Source: Virgibacillus necropolis (GTDB lineage: Bacteria; Bacillota; Bacilli; Bacillales; Amphibacillaceae). Taken from it: 64,000 nucleotides of DNA. Both the position numbers and the translations under genes were made by a program. The notes beneath the pieces are model-generated. The model saw only the letters and a program-made list of their open reading frames with translations, was not told the origin of the DNA and searched no databases. The stretch spans positions 2,728,001-2,792,000 of the forward strand of contig NZ_CP022437.1 in NCBI RefSeq assembly GCF_002224365.1, read 5' to 3'. Positions 10,379 to 17,723 of the stretch are shown in pieces. The first letter of the stretch is position 1. The number at the start of each line of letters is the position of its first letter.

Positions 10379-10984
10379 ATGAAACTAGGTATTCTTCCAG
10401 GAATATGTTTTTTAATCACTTGTTTTATTATCAGTGGATGTCAATCTGATAATGAAGATATATCCATGTCTGACGAGAAAACGAATGATCGTATTATCCA
10501 GGTGGAGGATTCAGACCCCGCCAAAAAACAATCATTAAGCAATAGAGAAATTGCTGATCACTTGGCATCCATTGCTGCTGGTGTTGAAAACGTAAATAAT
10601 GCTACAGCAGTTGTTGCTGGTCCTTATGCAGTTGTTGGCATTGATGTTGATAAGGACTTAGATCGTTCTAGGGTCGGAACCATTAAGTTCACTGTATTAG
10701 AAGCGCTGCAACATGATCCATACGGAAAAACAGCTGTTGTTGTTGCTGATGGCGATGTTATGGAAAGACTACGTCAGATGAGAAATAAAATGGAACAAGG
10801 TTATCCAGTACACGGTGTAGTAGATGAATTATCAGCAATTGTTGGTAGATACATGCCAGATTTTCCGATTAATGAAAACCAACCTAAAGAACCAGATCAA
10901 AACAAAGAAGTTCTACCAAAAGAAGATGAGAAAAAACTAGATGATATTGAAGAAGAACAATCAAATCATCATAATAAAGAATAA
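10379..10984 (+). CDS. ylaJ: YhcN/YlaJ family sporulation lipoprotein
   Basis: Lipoprotein of 201 aa: signal with lipobox ISGC (Cys about 21), an acidic linker, then the YhcN/YlaJ domain (about 58-160) with NREIADHLA, NNATAVVAGPYAVVGIDVD and YPVHGVVDELS, and an acidic Lys/Glu tail. Family members are spore or forespore membrane proteins. AGAAGGAGG precedes the ATG. It is followed by a terminator shared with the opposing small gene. A second, more divergent member is in the spoVA cluster at 60947. Confidence 0.88.
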   Translation: MKLGILPGICFLITCFIISGCQSDNEDISMSDEKTNDRIIQVEDSDPAKKQSLSNREIADHLASIAAGVENVNNATAVVAGPYAVVGIDVDKDLDRSRVGTIKFTVLEALQHDPYGKTAVVVADGDVMERLRQMRNKMEQGYPVHGVVDELSAIVGRYMPDFPINENQPKEPDQNKEVLPKEDEKKLDDIEEEQSNHHNKE

Positions 10985-11018
10985 AAAGGTAGATATCAAG
11001 TCGTTACTCCATGTAATT

Positions 11019-11063
11019 AAAAAAAGTTTCCTGATTATCATAAAATAATCAGGAAACTTTTTT
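11019..11063. terminator. Bidirectional terminator after ylaJ
   Basis: Long stem AAAAAGTTTCCTGATTAT paired with its complement at 11045-11063, loop of 6 bases. The stop codon of the opposing gene (11062-11064) touches the stem. Confidence 0.88.
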
Positions 11064-11361
11064 AACTTGTAGTTGTTGTTTTGTCTTTCTCTTCTTTGAT
11101 TTCATTGTAGTAATTGACACCGAATTGAGATCCCTCTGACACCATCTTAGCGTTTTCAAGCTGTGAACGGTCGTTATTTTCAACTTGATCTGGAATACCA
11201 GCATCATCTAATGTTGTTTCTTTATTTCTATTTTTAATTTTTGATGTAGTATTTTTCACTGTTGTTTTTAACTTGTCACGTTTATCTTTATCCTTTAATA
11301 CAAATCCTGCAACACTCGCGCCAACAGCACCTACACCAGAAAGCAAATATCTTTTTTTCAT
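11062..11361 (-). CDS. Small protein with N-terminal membrane anchor, function unknown
   Basis: 99 aa. A short hydrophobic N-terminus (YLLSGVGAVGASVAGFVL) could anchor it in the membrane; the rest is charged and rich in Lys, Thr and Asn (KTTVKNTTSKIKNRNKETT) and looks disordered. GAAAGGG precedes the ATG. It faces ylaJ across a shared terminator. I do not recognise the family; the pattern resembles small Bacillus proteins of the YtxH kind, but that is only a resemblance. Confidence 0.7.
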   Translation of the reverse strand: MKKRYLLSGVGAVGASVAGFVLKDKDKRDKLKTTVKNTTSKIKNRNKETTLDDAGIPDQVENNDRSQLENAKMVSEGSQFGVNYYNEIKEEKDKTTTTS

Positions 11362-11496
11362 CTAATCGCCCTTTCATTTGTTATATAATTTATATCTTCC
11401 CCACTTATTTTTTAATCAAACATACAATAATTGTATCTTCAATCAAATTGTTTCCTATGTTATACTTATAATTAAAGCCCAATTTGAGGTGAAACT

Positions 11497-11700
11497 ATGC
11501 AAGTTAAATGTGTAATTTGTGATCAAATAGAATCTATCGATGATCATTCTCTTCAAGCTAAACGATTGAGGAATCGTCGAATTTATATGTATTTATGCAA
11601 ACCATGCCATAAGCGCATTGATGAAAAGACTAAGGAAAGACATGCCTCTGGTAATTTTCGTTTATACAGAAAGCCAAAACAAAAAGAAGATCTACTATGA
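11497..11700 (+). CDS. ylaI: YlaI zinc-finger-like protein (DUF2197)
   Basis: 67 aa. Two Cys pairs, CVIC (5-8) and CKPC (about 34-37), form a probable zinc ribbon; the C-terminus is basic (RLYRKPKQKED). It matches YlaI of B. subtilis in size, motif and place next to ylaH. Function unknown. GAGGTG precedes the ATG and a strong terminator follows at once. Confidence 0.88.
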   Translation: MQVKCVICDQIESIDDHSLQAKRLRNRRIYMYLCKPCHKRIDEKTKERHASGNFRLYRKPKQKEDLL

Positions 11701-11701
11701 T

Positions 11702-11735
11702 AAATACCCACTCGATTTCGAGTGGGTATTTATTT
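11702..11735 (+). terminator. Terminator of ylaI
   Basis: 14-bp perfect stem AAATACCCACTCGA with its complement at 11718-11731, nearly no loop, followed by a short T-rich tail. Confidence 0.8.
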
Positions 11736-11820
11736 GCAGATAGGAAAGTATAAAAACTTTCTAACTGCATAAGTGCAACTAAGGCCGTCGCTAAAAGGCT
11801 TGCGACAGCCAAGTTTTCTA
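11736..11820 (-). repeat. Family 3 intergenic repeat (copy a)
   Basis: Read on the minus strand: TAGAAAACTTGGC, a GC-rich fold, CCTTAGTTGCACTTATGCAG, then a hairpin with GCAG...CTGC ends. It closely matches 40853-40941 and, less well, 17594-17680. It begins directly after the ylaH stop codon. A reading frame through it at 11630-11812 is spurious. Confidence 0.8.
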
Positions 11821-11821
11821 A

Positions 11822-12121
11822 TCATTGCACATTCTGTTTTCTTTTTCTTTCCTGATGTAATCGTAACCGATATATCCCAAGTACGAATGATATAATGATT
11901 AAACTCTCCGTTATAGGCAATCCAAAAATACTAAAAATTGTTAATATATATGTCCCAACTGCTAGCATAATATATACAAAAATGGTTTTCAATAATGGTA
12001 ACTGCCTTGCAAAGCCTAATTTAAATGCGATTGAACCAAAAACAAGATTCAGTACATATAGTATTGTAAATATATGATCCGTTCCATATTGTGATAAGAC
12101 AAATTCAAAAATTGCACTCAT
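11822..12121 (-). CDS. ylaH: YlaH-like membrane protein
   Basis: 99 aa, three predicted membrane helices (about 15-32, 45-60, 65-85) and a basic C-terminus (RLRLHQERKRKQ). Matches YlaH of B. subtilis in size, topology and position. Function unknown. The ATG at 12121 follows GGGGGATACAA; a longer frame begins at 12160 without a ribosome site. Confidence 0.85.
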   Translation of the reverse strand: MSAIFEFVLSQYGTDHIFTILYVLNLVFGSIAFKLGFARQLPLLKTIFVYIMLAVGTYILTIFSIFGLPITESLIIISFVLGIYRLRLHQERKRKQNVQ

Positions 12122-12297
12122 TTGTATCCCCCGTTGATGATAAATTAATATGTACAGCACATTGGCTCTCTATTTATCATACTAAATCTTTGCCAACCAC
12201 GCTAGTTAGAATGTATGTTCGCCTATAAGATAAACATTTTGAATAAACAAAAGGAATGATATATACTAATTGATGTACTTAAATTTGAGGTGAAGAC

Positions 12298-12468
12298 ATG
12301 AATAAAATAAATTACCCTATGCTGCTATTGGCTATTATAGTAATTCTAGCATTTTTCTCTGTTGGAGTTGGAATTGCACTTCGAAATATTTGGTTGGTAT
12401 TATTCTTTATATTACTTGGCTTTGCAATCATGGGTTACGGGCTAACTTTAAAACGAAAAAGAAAGTGA
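12298..12468 (+). CDS. ylaF: YlaF-like small membrane protein (DUF5325 type)
   Basis: 56 aa with two adjacent hydrophobic segments (MLLLAIIVILAFFSVGVGIA and WLVLFFILLGFAIMGYGL) and a basic tail (KRKRK). Size, topology and place between ylaH and suhB match YlaF of B. subtilis. TTGAGGTG precedes the ATG. The stop codon lies inside the stem of the terminator it shares with suhB. Confidence 0.82.
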   Translation: MNKINYPMLLLAIIVILAFFSVGVGIALRNIWLVLFFILLGFAIMGYGLTLKRKRK

Positions 12469-12493
12469 CTTCAAGTTAAGAAGTCACTTTTTT
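12461..12493. terminator. Bidirectional terminator between ylaF and suhB
   Basis: Stem AAAGTGACTTC/GAAGTCACTTT with a 7-base loop and A/T flanks. The TGA stops of both genes are formed by the two stem arms. Confidence 0.85.
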
Positions 12494-13293
12494 CCTTTTA
12501 CTATATAATCTTTAATAATCGTCTCTTGAATAGAAGGATGGCAAACAAGAATGGAGTTAGTTTCAACCATGTTTACATTCTCTCCACTTACATTTGTTGT
12601 TACACCACCAACTTCATTAACAATAATTATTCCTGCAGCTATATCCCATGGAGATAATCTCATGGTTAAATAACCATCAATAATACCTTCAGCTACGTAA
12701 GCGAATTCCAAAGCGGCTGAGCCATATGTACGTGTCCCTCTTACTGTACGAACTAATTGTTGCATCACCTTTTCATCAACAAGCCGATTTTCACAGAGCC
12801 AAAAATGATTTAAGCCAATTATTGCGTTATTAAATTCAATATGTTCTTCTAAATTAGGTATTTTTGCCCCGTTCTTATAGGCACCTTCTCCTTTAATGGC
12901 ACTATATAATACATCATCCATTACATTATAAATAAAGCCAACTTCGCCTACCCCATCGTGATAAATTCCAATCGATATTGCAAAGTTTCTCTTTTGATGT
13001 ACAAAATTCATTGTTCCATCAATTGGATCGACAATCCAAACTGTGCCATCTAATGATTTAACATCATCACCAAACCCCTCTTCACTTAACAGTAAATGAT
13101 CCGGATATTCTGATTTAATTTTATTCACAAAAAACTTCTCGGTTTCTTTATCCATTGTAGTTACAAGATCATTTGCATTGGATTTCGTGTCCACAATTAA
13201 CGGATCATTAATCTTTTCACGAATTATTTTACCTGCTTCAAGGATCCATTGTTTTGCGTTACTAAAAATTTTATTACGATTTAGTTCAGTCAT
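12484..13293 (-). CDS. suhB: Inositol-1-monophosphatase family protein (SuhB/YktC)
   Basis: Mg-dependent phosphatase, 269 aa, expected to hydrolyse inositol monophosphates and perhaps related sugar phosphates. Metal-binding motifs are present: LLSEEGFGDD (about 70) and WIVDPIDGTMNFVHQ (about 86-100), and the C-terminal WDIAAGIIIVNEVGG. GGTGGGGG precedes the ATG. Same neighbourhood as yktC in B. subtilis. Confidence 0.93.
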   Translation of the reverse strand: MTELNRNKIFSNAKQWILEAGKIIREKINDPLIVDTKSNANDLVTTMDKETEKFFVNKIKSEYPDHLLLSEEGFGDDVKSLDGTVWIVDPIDGTMNFVHQKRNFAISIGIYHDGVGEVGFIYNVMDDVLYSAIKGEGAYKNGAKIPNLEEHIEFNNAIIGLNHFWLCENRLVDEKVMQQLVRTVRGTRTYGSAALEFAYVAEGIIDGYLTMRLSPWDIAAGIIIVNEVGGVTTNVSGENVNMVETNSILVCHPSIQETIIKDYIVKGKK

Positions 13294-13335
13294 TATTAAT
13301 CCCCCACCTTTTTATCTCTTTCTATCTTATCAAAT

Positions 13336-13381
13336 TAAAAAACCGACCACCAACTATAGTGACTTTAGGTGTGGTCAGTTT
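13336..13381 (-). terminator. Terminator of ykzI
   Basis: Minus-strand stem AACTGACCAC...GTGGTCGGTT around a 20-base loop, followed by a run of T before suhB. Confidence 0.7.
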
Positions 13382-13392
13382 ACGGGGATGAA

Positions 13393-13584
13393 TTATTCAT
13401 TTTCAATTGAATTGAGCTGGATCCTTAGTTGTTCCAATCGCTCTTTTGCTTTTATTATCTCTACCTTATCATTTGCTTGTAATGCATCAAATAACGATAC
13501 AAGTTCATAGTCAATTTCCATTCGGATTACAGGTATCTTTTCTTGTGCTTCTTTTCGCCTCAGTGCTTCCATAACATATTTCAT
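13393..13584 (-). CDS. ykzI: YkzI-like small protein
   Basis: 63 aa, soluble, strongly charged and helical, with a heptad-like C-terminus (KAKERLEQLRIQLNSIENE) that could form a coiled coil. By size and position between suhB and yktB it fits YkzI of B. subtilis; function unknown. The ATG at 13584 is taken because AAAGG sits eight bases upstream; ATG at 13593 is the alternative. Confidence 0.65.
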   Translation of the reverse strand: MKYVMEALRRKEAQEKIPVIRMEIDYELVSLFDALQANDKVEIIKAKERLEQLRIQLNSIENE

Positions 13585-13716
13585 TTTTTTCATCCTTTCA
13601 GATGCTTTTATTATATATATGATATCCAGCAAAAATTGGTTAATAATTTTTATTATTATTTTAAATTTATTCCCCTATAGCGATAATCGTAAACCTATGT
13701 ATATAAAGTATCTTTC

Positions 13717-13745
13717 TTGACTGTATGTGTATTTTCCTTAATAAT
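13717..13745 (+). promoter_or_regulatory. Sigma-A-type promoter of yktB
   Basis: TTGACT at 13717-13722, 17-base spacer, AATAAT at 13740-13745. The -10 overlaps a Fur-box-like sequence. Confidence 0.55.
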
Positions 13746-13756
13746 AACTATTATCA
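13742..13756 (+). promoter_or_regulatory. Fur-box-like inverted repeat at yktB
   Basis: TAATAACTATTATCA matches 12 of the 14 specified bases of the 7-1-7 Fur consensus TGATAATNATTATCA. It covers the -10 and start-point area of the yktB promoter, where a repressor would block transcription. Confidence 0.4.
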
Positions 13757-13786
13757 ATAACTTACGAACAAAAAAGGGGACTAGTC

Positions 13787-14419
13787 ATGGCATTTAGAGG
13801 ATTTGCTAAGAAAGACTTTCAAACATTTACGATTAATGGATTAGATAACAGAATGGAAGCTATAAGGGAACGCATTCAACCAAAGTTCCAAACAATTGGC
13901 GATGCATTGATAGATGATTTGTCCACTCTTACGGGGTATGAAATGAATTTGCATATCGCACAGCATGCTAGACGAACCGTTAACCCGCCAAATGATACCT
14001 GGATGGCTTTTTGTCATAACAAGCGTGGATATAAACAACATCCACATTTTCAGATTGGCTTATTCGATGATCATTTATTCGTTTGGCTAGCATATATCTA
14101 CGAGCTTCCAAATAAAAAAGAAATGGCTGAATCATTCTTGCATCACATAGATGATATCGAAAATACTATTCCAACTAACTATGTAGTATCGCTTGACCAT
14201 ATGAAAAAAGATGCTACTACTCTAAAAGATTTAGACCTAAAAAAATCACTTGAACGGTTTCGTGACGTTAAAAAAGCAGAATTTCTAATTGGTAAACACT
14301 TCCCTGCAGATGAAGCCATACTCAAGGACGGAAAGGCTTTTTTAAATGATGTTAAAAATACGTTTGAAACATTAACACCAATTTACAAATTATCGATGTC
14401 TGAAGCTCTAATTAAATAA
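13787..14419 (+). CDS. yktB: YktB, UPF0637 / DUF1054 protein
   Basis: 210 aa soluble protein recognised by its start (GFAKKDFQTFTINGLDNRMEAI) and the centre (FQIGLFDDHLFVWLAYIYELPNK). The family is confined to Bacilli; structures exist but no function is established. AAGGGG precedes the ATG. It faces yktA across a strong bidirectional terminator. Its promoter carries a Fur-box-like sequence. Confidence 0.9.
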   Translation: MAFRGFAKKDFQTFTINGLDNRMEAIRERIQPKFQTIGDALIDDLSTLTGYEMNLHIAQHARRTVNPPNDTWMAFCHNKRGYKQHPHFQIGLFDDHLFVWLAYIYELPNKKEMAESFLHHIDDIENTIPTNYVVSLDHMKKDATTLKDLDLKKSLERFRDVKKAEFLIGKHFPADEAILKDGKAFLNDVKNTFETLTPIYKLSMSEALIK

Positions 14420-14450
14420 GATGGTTGGTATTAACCAACCATCTTATTTT
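14417..14450. terminator. Bidirectional terminator between yktB and yktA
   Basis: Stem TAAGATGGTTGGT with its complement (14417-14446), 4-base loop, then TTTTT on the plus strand. Confidence 0.85.
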
Positions 14451-14699
14451 TCATTTTACTTCTTTTGCCTGTTTAATGACTGGAAAAACTTTATAGCCAG
14501 AAGCAGTTTCAAATTCTTTGAAATAGGTTTTCTCTTCACTTTTAGACGGTACGATTTCTTTAAAACGGGTATACGCCCCTAGGATTTCGTTATCATCAGC
14601 TGTCTGTTCATAATATTTTTCAATAACACTAAAAAAATGAACAACATCAATAATTTCTTGCTTTGACCATAGTTCATTTAATGGATAGTGGTAATCCAT
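14451..14699 (-). CDS. yktA: YktA, UPF0223 protein
   Basis: 82 aa helical protein with family features NELWSKQEIIDVVHFF and ILGAYTRFKEIVPSKSEEK. Function unknown. The ATG at 14699 follows GAGGTG with a 9-base gap. It starts 15 bp downstream of the flavoprotein gene and is probably cotranscribed with it. Confidence 0.9.
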   Translation of the reverse strand: MDYHYPLNELWSKQEIIDVVHFFSVIEKYYEQTADDNEILGAYTRFKEIVPSKSEEKTYFKEFETASGYKVFPVIKQAKEVK

Positions 14700-14714
14700 T
14701 GCATTTTCACCTCG

Positions 14715-15671
14715 TTACATCAATTTTTGCCTTACTAATTCCGCATCCTTGATCATGGTTGATAATAATTCACTAACAGTTGGAATATCATGAATTCTTG
14801 CAGTAATTTGACCTGCCCAACCGAATCCTTTTTCATTATTTCCATCATAAATATAATCTTTGTTTGCTTCCCCACTTATATATGGCTTTAATGTTTCAAA
14901 ATTAGCGAGATTCGCTTCTAGATCTAGTATTTGTTCAGTCCATGCGTTTTTTAATGCACGCGCAGGCATACCAAGCGAACGTTTAATAACCACGGTAGCA
15001 TTTTCATCTGCATCCACCAAAGCTTGTTTGTATGATGGATGTGCATCCATACATTCTTTTGTAGCGATAAACCTTGTTCCCATTTCCACGCCTTCAGCAC
15101 CTAGCGCAAGAGCGGCCATCATGCTCTTACCATCCCCTATTCCACCTGATGCTATAACTGGAATAGAAACATGTTCTACTACCTGAGGTGTAAGTATGAA
15201 CGTTCCAACATCACTACGCCCTAGATGACCTCCACCCTCTTGACCAACAACCATAACTGCATCAGCACCCAATTCTTCTGCTTTTTCTGCTTGTCGTCTA
15301 GCTGCAACCAGTACCAGTTTTTTAATCGGATGATGTTCAACCATATCCAGAACACCTTTAGGGTTTCCACCCGTAACTGATATAACGGGTACTTGTTCCT
15401 CTATTGCCACTTGTACCATATGTTCAAATGGGCGTCCATGTTGTCCAATGGCAAAATTAACGCCAAAGGGTTTATCTGTTAATGACTTTACCTTCTGAAT
15501 CTCCTCGCGTAATCTTGTTTCATTCGGTAAACTCATTGCAGTGATTTGTCCGAGCCCTCCTGCATTTGAAACCGCAGCTGCAAGATCAGCATAAGCTAGA
15601 TACGCGAGTCCTCCTTGGATAATTGGGTATTCAATATCTAATAAGTCTGTTATCCTAGTTTTCCATTTCAT
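14715..15671 (-). CDS. Nitronate monooxygenase-like FMN protein
   Basis: 318 aa TIM-barrel flavoprotein of the NMO/2-nitropropane dioxygenase and FabK superfamily. Visible motifs: PIIQGGLAYLA near the N-terminus, VVGQEGGGHLGR (FMN loop and catalytic-type His), PVIASGGIGDG and GAEGVEMGTRF (phosphate-binding glycines). It probably detoxifies nitronates using FMN and oxygen; an enoyl-ACP reductase role is less likely but cannot be excluded by eye. AAGGGGA precedes the ATG. Confidence 0.85.
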   Translation of the reverse strand: MKWKTRITDLLDIEYPIIQGGLAYLAYADLAAAVSNAGGLGQITAMSLPNETRLREEIQKVKSLTDKPFGVNFAIGQHGRPFEHMVQVAIEEQVPVISVTGGNPKGVLDMVEHHPIKKLVLVAARRQAEKAEELGADAVMVVGQEGGGHLGRSDVGTFILTPQVVEHVSIPVIASGGIGDGKSMMAALALGAEGVEMGTRFIATKECMDAHPSYKQALVDADENATVVIKRSLGMPARALKNAWTEQILDLEANLANFETLKPYISGEANKDYIYDGNNEKGFGWAGQITARIHDIPTVSELLSTMIKDAELVRQKLM

Positions 15672-15815
15672 CGTTTAATCCCCTTTTTAAAAGTTATGTA
15701 TATCTGTAATGCTAGCATAATTTGAATAATTATGGCTACTTAGCAGACTAGATTTTTACACTATTTTTTGCTATACTACGTTGGATATTTTAAAACGTAA
15801 TATGGAGTGCTGACA

Positions 15816-17288
15816 ATGAATGACCAATCACAAACACCATTATTCAATGGATTATTAAATCATATAGAAAAAAGACCAATGCAATTTCACATTCCTGGAC
15901 ACAAACAAGGAAAAGCAGTTGAGGAAGAATTTCGAAACTTTATGGGAGAGAATGCGTTTAAAATAGATCTTATTAATATTGAACCACTAGATGATCTACA
16001 TCACCCACATGGCATGATTAGGGATGCCCATGTACTTGCAGCAGAAGCATTTGGAGCAGATTATACATACTTTTCTGTTCAAGGAACTAGTGGTGCGATT
16101 ATGACAATGGTATTAAGTGTATGTAGTCCTGGGGATAAAATAATTGTACCGAGAAATGTTCATAAATCGGTAACTTCAGCAATCATTTTTTCAGGAGCAA
16201 CACCTATTTTTATTCATCCAGAACTGGATCATAGATTGGGGATTTCCCATGGTATTACCCCCACCGCGGTCCGACATGCATTAGAAGTGCACCCTGATGC
16301 GAAAGCGGTATTAGTCATTAACCCAACATATTTTGGAATTGTCGCTGATCTGCAGGAAATAGTAGAAGTTTCTCATAGCTATGATATACCAGTATTAGTG
16401 GATGAGGCTCACGGTGTTCACATTCACTTCCATGACAAACTACCTCTTTCATCCATGCAGGCAGGTGCTGACTTGGCCGCTACAAGTGTTCATAAATTGG
16501 GAGGTTCCCTTACGCAAAGCTCTGTCCTGAATTTGAAAGGAAACAGGGTGTCACATGAACGCGTCCAAACTGTGATGTCAATGTTGACGACTACATCTAC
16601 CTCCTATATATTATTGGCTTCTTTGGATGTTGCTAGAAAACGACTAGCTACAAGTGGGTTCGAATTAGTTGAATACGCAATAAATCTAGCAAACCGGGCT
16701 CGACATGCAATAAACAAAATCCCCCACTTATATTGTGTTGGAAACGAAATTGTAGGTAGTGAAGCAATATATGACTTTGATCCAACGAAATTAATTATAT
16801 CAGTAAAAGATCTAGGAATTACTGGCTACGATGCAGAAGTTTGGCTACGAGAAAACTACGCAATCGAAGTAGAATTATCCGACTTATACAACCTTCTTTG
16901 CATCATTACACCAGGTGACACTATGGAAACGGTACATGTCTTAGAAACCGCATTAAACCAAATGGCTAAGGATAGATTAAACCACCGTGCTGCAAAGGAA
17001 ATAACAGTATCTGTACCGGAAATACCCTTACTTGCCCTATCACCACGTGATGCATTTTATGCCGAAACGGAAGTAATTTCTTTTTCAAAATCAGCTGGAA
17101 GAATTAGTGCAGAATCAATTATGGTGTACCCACCTGGAATACCTATTTTCATTCCAGGAGAAATAATAACAGAGGAAAACATAGCATACATTCATAAAAA
17201 TATAAATAACGGTCTACCTGTACAGGGTTTACAAGATGAATCCTTAGAGAACATACACGTTATTAAAGAACATCGGCCGTTTAAATAA
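15816..17288 (+). CDS. speA: Arginine decarboxylase (SpeA, Orn/Lys/Arg decarboxylase fold type I)
   Basis: PLP enzyme, 490 aa, giving agmatine for polyamine synthesis. Motifs: FHIPGHKQGK at the start, VQGTSGAIM, VLVDEAHGVH, and ATSVHKLGGSLTQ, whose Lys forms the Schiff base; the C-terminal domain has VYPPGIPIFIPGE. The size is that of the short Bacillus SpeA, not the large E. coli forms. The ATG at 15816 is preferred to the GTG at 15807 because GGAG is eight bases before it. As in B. subtilis, SR1 lies directly downstream on the opposite strand. Confidence 0.9.
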   Translation: MNDQSQTPLFNGLLNHIEKRPMQFHIPGHKQGKAVEEEFRNFMGENAFKIDLINIEPLDDLHHPHGMIRDAHVLAAEAFGADYTYFSVQGTSGAIMTMVLSVCSPGDKIIVPRNVHKSVTSAIIFSGATPIFIHPELDHRLGISHGITPTAVRHALEVHPDAKAVLVINPTYFGIVADLQEIVEVSHSYDIPVLVDEAHGVHIHFHDKLPLSSMQAGADLAATSVHKLGGSLTQSSVLNLKGNRVSHERVQTVMSMLTTTSTSYILLASLDVARKRLATSGFELVEYAINLANRARHAINKIPHLYCVGNEIVGSEAIYDFDPTKLIISVKDLGITGYDAEVWLRENYAIEVELSDLYNLLCIITPGDTMETVHVLETALNQMAKDRLNHRAAKEITVSVPEIPLLALSPRDAFYAETEVISFSKSAGRISAESIMVYPPGIPIFIPGEIITEENIAYIHKNINNGLPVQGLQDESLENIHVIKEHRPFK

Positions 17289-17314
17289 ATTACTATTAAC
17301 TTTTTCCTAATACT

Positions 17315-17356
17315 AAAAAAGGAGTTGCATTTTATATTATGCAACTCCTTTTTTAC
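17315..17356. terminator. Bidirectional terminator of speA and the SR1-like RNA
   Basis: 16-bp stem AAAAAAGGAGTTGCAT with its complement and an 8-base loop. It is symmetrical, so it can end transcripts from both sides. Confidence 0.9.
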
Positions 17357-17359
17357 TAT

Positions 17360-17458
17360 TTATTTACAAGTCGGACAAGCGCCATAAAGGGTTGTTACTT
17401 TTTCATCATCAAATTGTTCAATAATTTGTTGACAGTCTTGACAAATGATAGTTCCCAT
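17360..17458 (-). CDS. sr1P: SR1P, GapA-binding peptide
   Basis: 32-aa peptide starting MGTIICQDCQQIIEQF and continuing DDEKVTTLYG, with CQDC and CPTC pairs. This matches the conserved start and the DEKVTTLYG core of B. subtilis SR1P, which binds glyceraldehyde-3-phosphate dehydrogenase GapA and promotes its contact with RNase J1. AAGGAG lies nine bases before the ATG. The C-terminus ends at the second Cys pair and is shorter than the 39-aa B. subtilis form. The Cys pairs could bind a metal; that is inference. Confidence 0.88.
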   Translation of the reverse strand: MGTIICQDCQQIIEQFDDEKVTTLYGACPTCK

Positions 17459-17499
17459 TCAGCCCAACTCCTTCAAAATTATTATGATTTCGTATAATC

Positions 17500-17528
17500 A
17501 TTATAATGTGTCACATTAATAAATTCAA
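17500..17528 (-). promoter_or_regulatory. SR1 promoter with 15-bp palindromic operator
   Basis: Minus strand: TTGAAT (17523-17528), a 17-base spacer and TATAAT (17500-17505). The spacer and the edge of the -10 carry a perfect palindrome TAATGTG-T-CACATTA (17504-17518). In B. subtilis the SR1 promoter is repressed by CcpN, and the plus-strand TGTGTCACATT agrees at all but one position with the CcpN consensus I recall (TRTGHYATAYW). Confidence 0.65.
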
Positions 17529-17593
17529 CCTTTAATTAGTATAACTTATTCATTTATAATACATACTATTGTTTTATACAATAAATAGTTCAT

Positions 17594-17680
17594 TAGAAAA
17601 CGTGACATTAGCCAAACCTTTGGGCGAGTGCCTAGTTGGTACTTATGCAGAAAGAAATATGGATATATTTTCTTTACTGC
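17594..17680 (+). repeat. Family 3 intergenic repeat (copy b, divergent)
   Basis: TTAGAAAACGTG, GCCAAACCTTTGGGC, CCTAGTTGGTACTTATGCAG and a terminal hairpin with GCAG...CTGC ends, parallel to copies at 11736-11820 and 40853-40941 but more diverged. It runs into the terminator of the deacetylase gene. An open frame across it (17569-17763) is not coding. Confidence 0.65.
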
Positions 17681-17681
17681 T

Positions 17682-17711
17682 AAAAAAACAGACACCCAAG
17701 TATGAGTGTCC
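17682..17711 (-). terminator. Probable terminator of the deacetylase gene
   Basis: Minus-strand hairpin with GACAC/GTGTC arms (17691-17695, 17706-17710) followed by seven T. Confidence 0.5.
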
Positions 17712-17723
17712 TATCGGTGTCCA

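Larger units (their letters stand above)
17315..17493 (-). ncRNA. sr1: SR1-like dual-function small RNA (inferred extent)
   Basis: A transcript of about 175-180 nt is inferred from a strong promoter (17500-17528) to the terminator at 17315. It contains the SR1P reading frame. In B. subtilis SR1 lies between speA and pdhD, is about 205 nt, pairs with ahrC mRNA and encodes SR1P; the same side of speA is used here, with a deacetylase and BCCT gene inserted before pdhD. The ends are inference. Confidence 0.7.

Noticed and set aside
11630-11812. 60-codon minus-strand frame that could be taken for YlaF
   Set aside because: It runs through the ylaI terminator and a family 3 repeat. The true YlaF-like frame is at 12298-12468.
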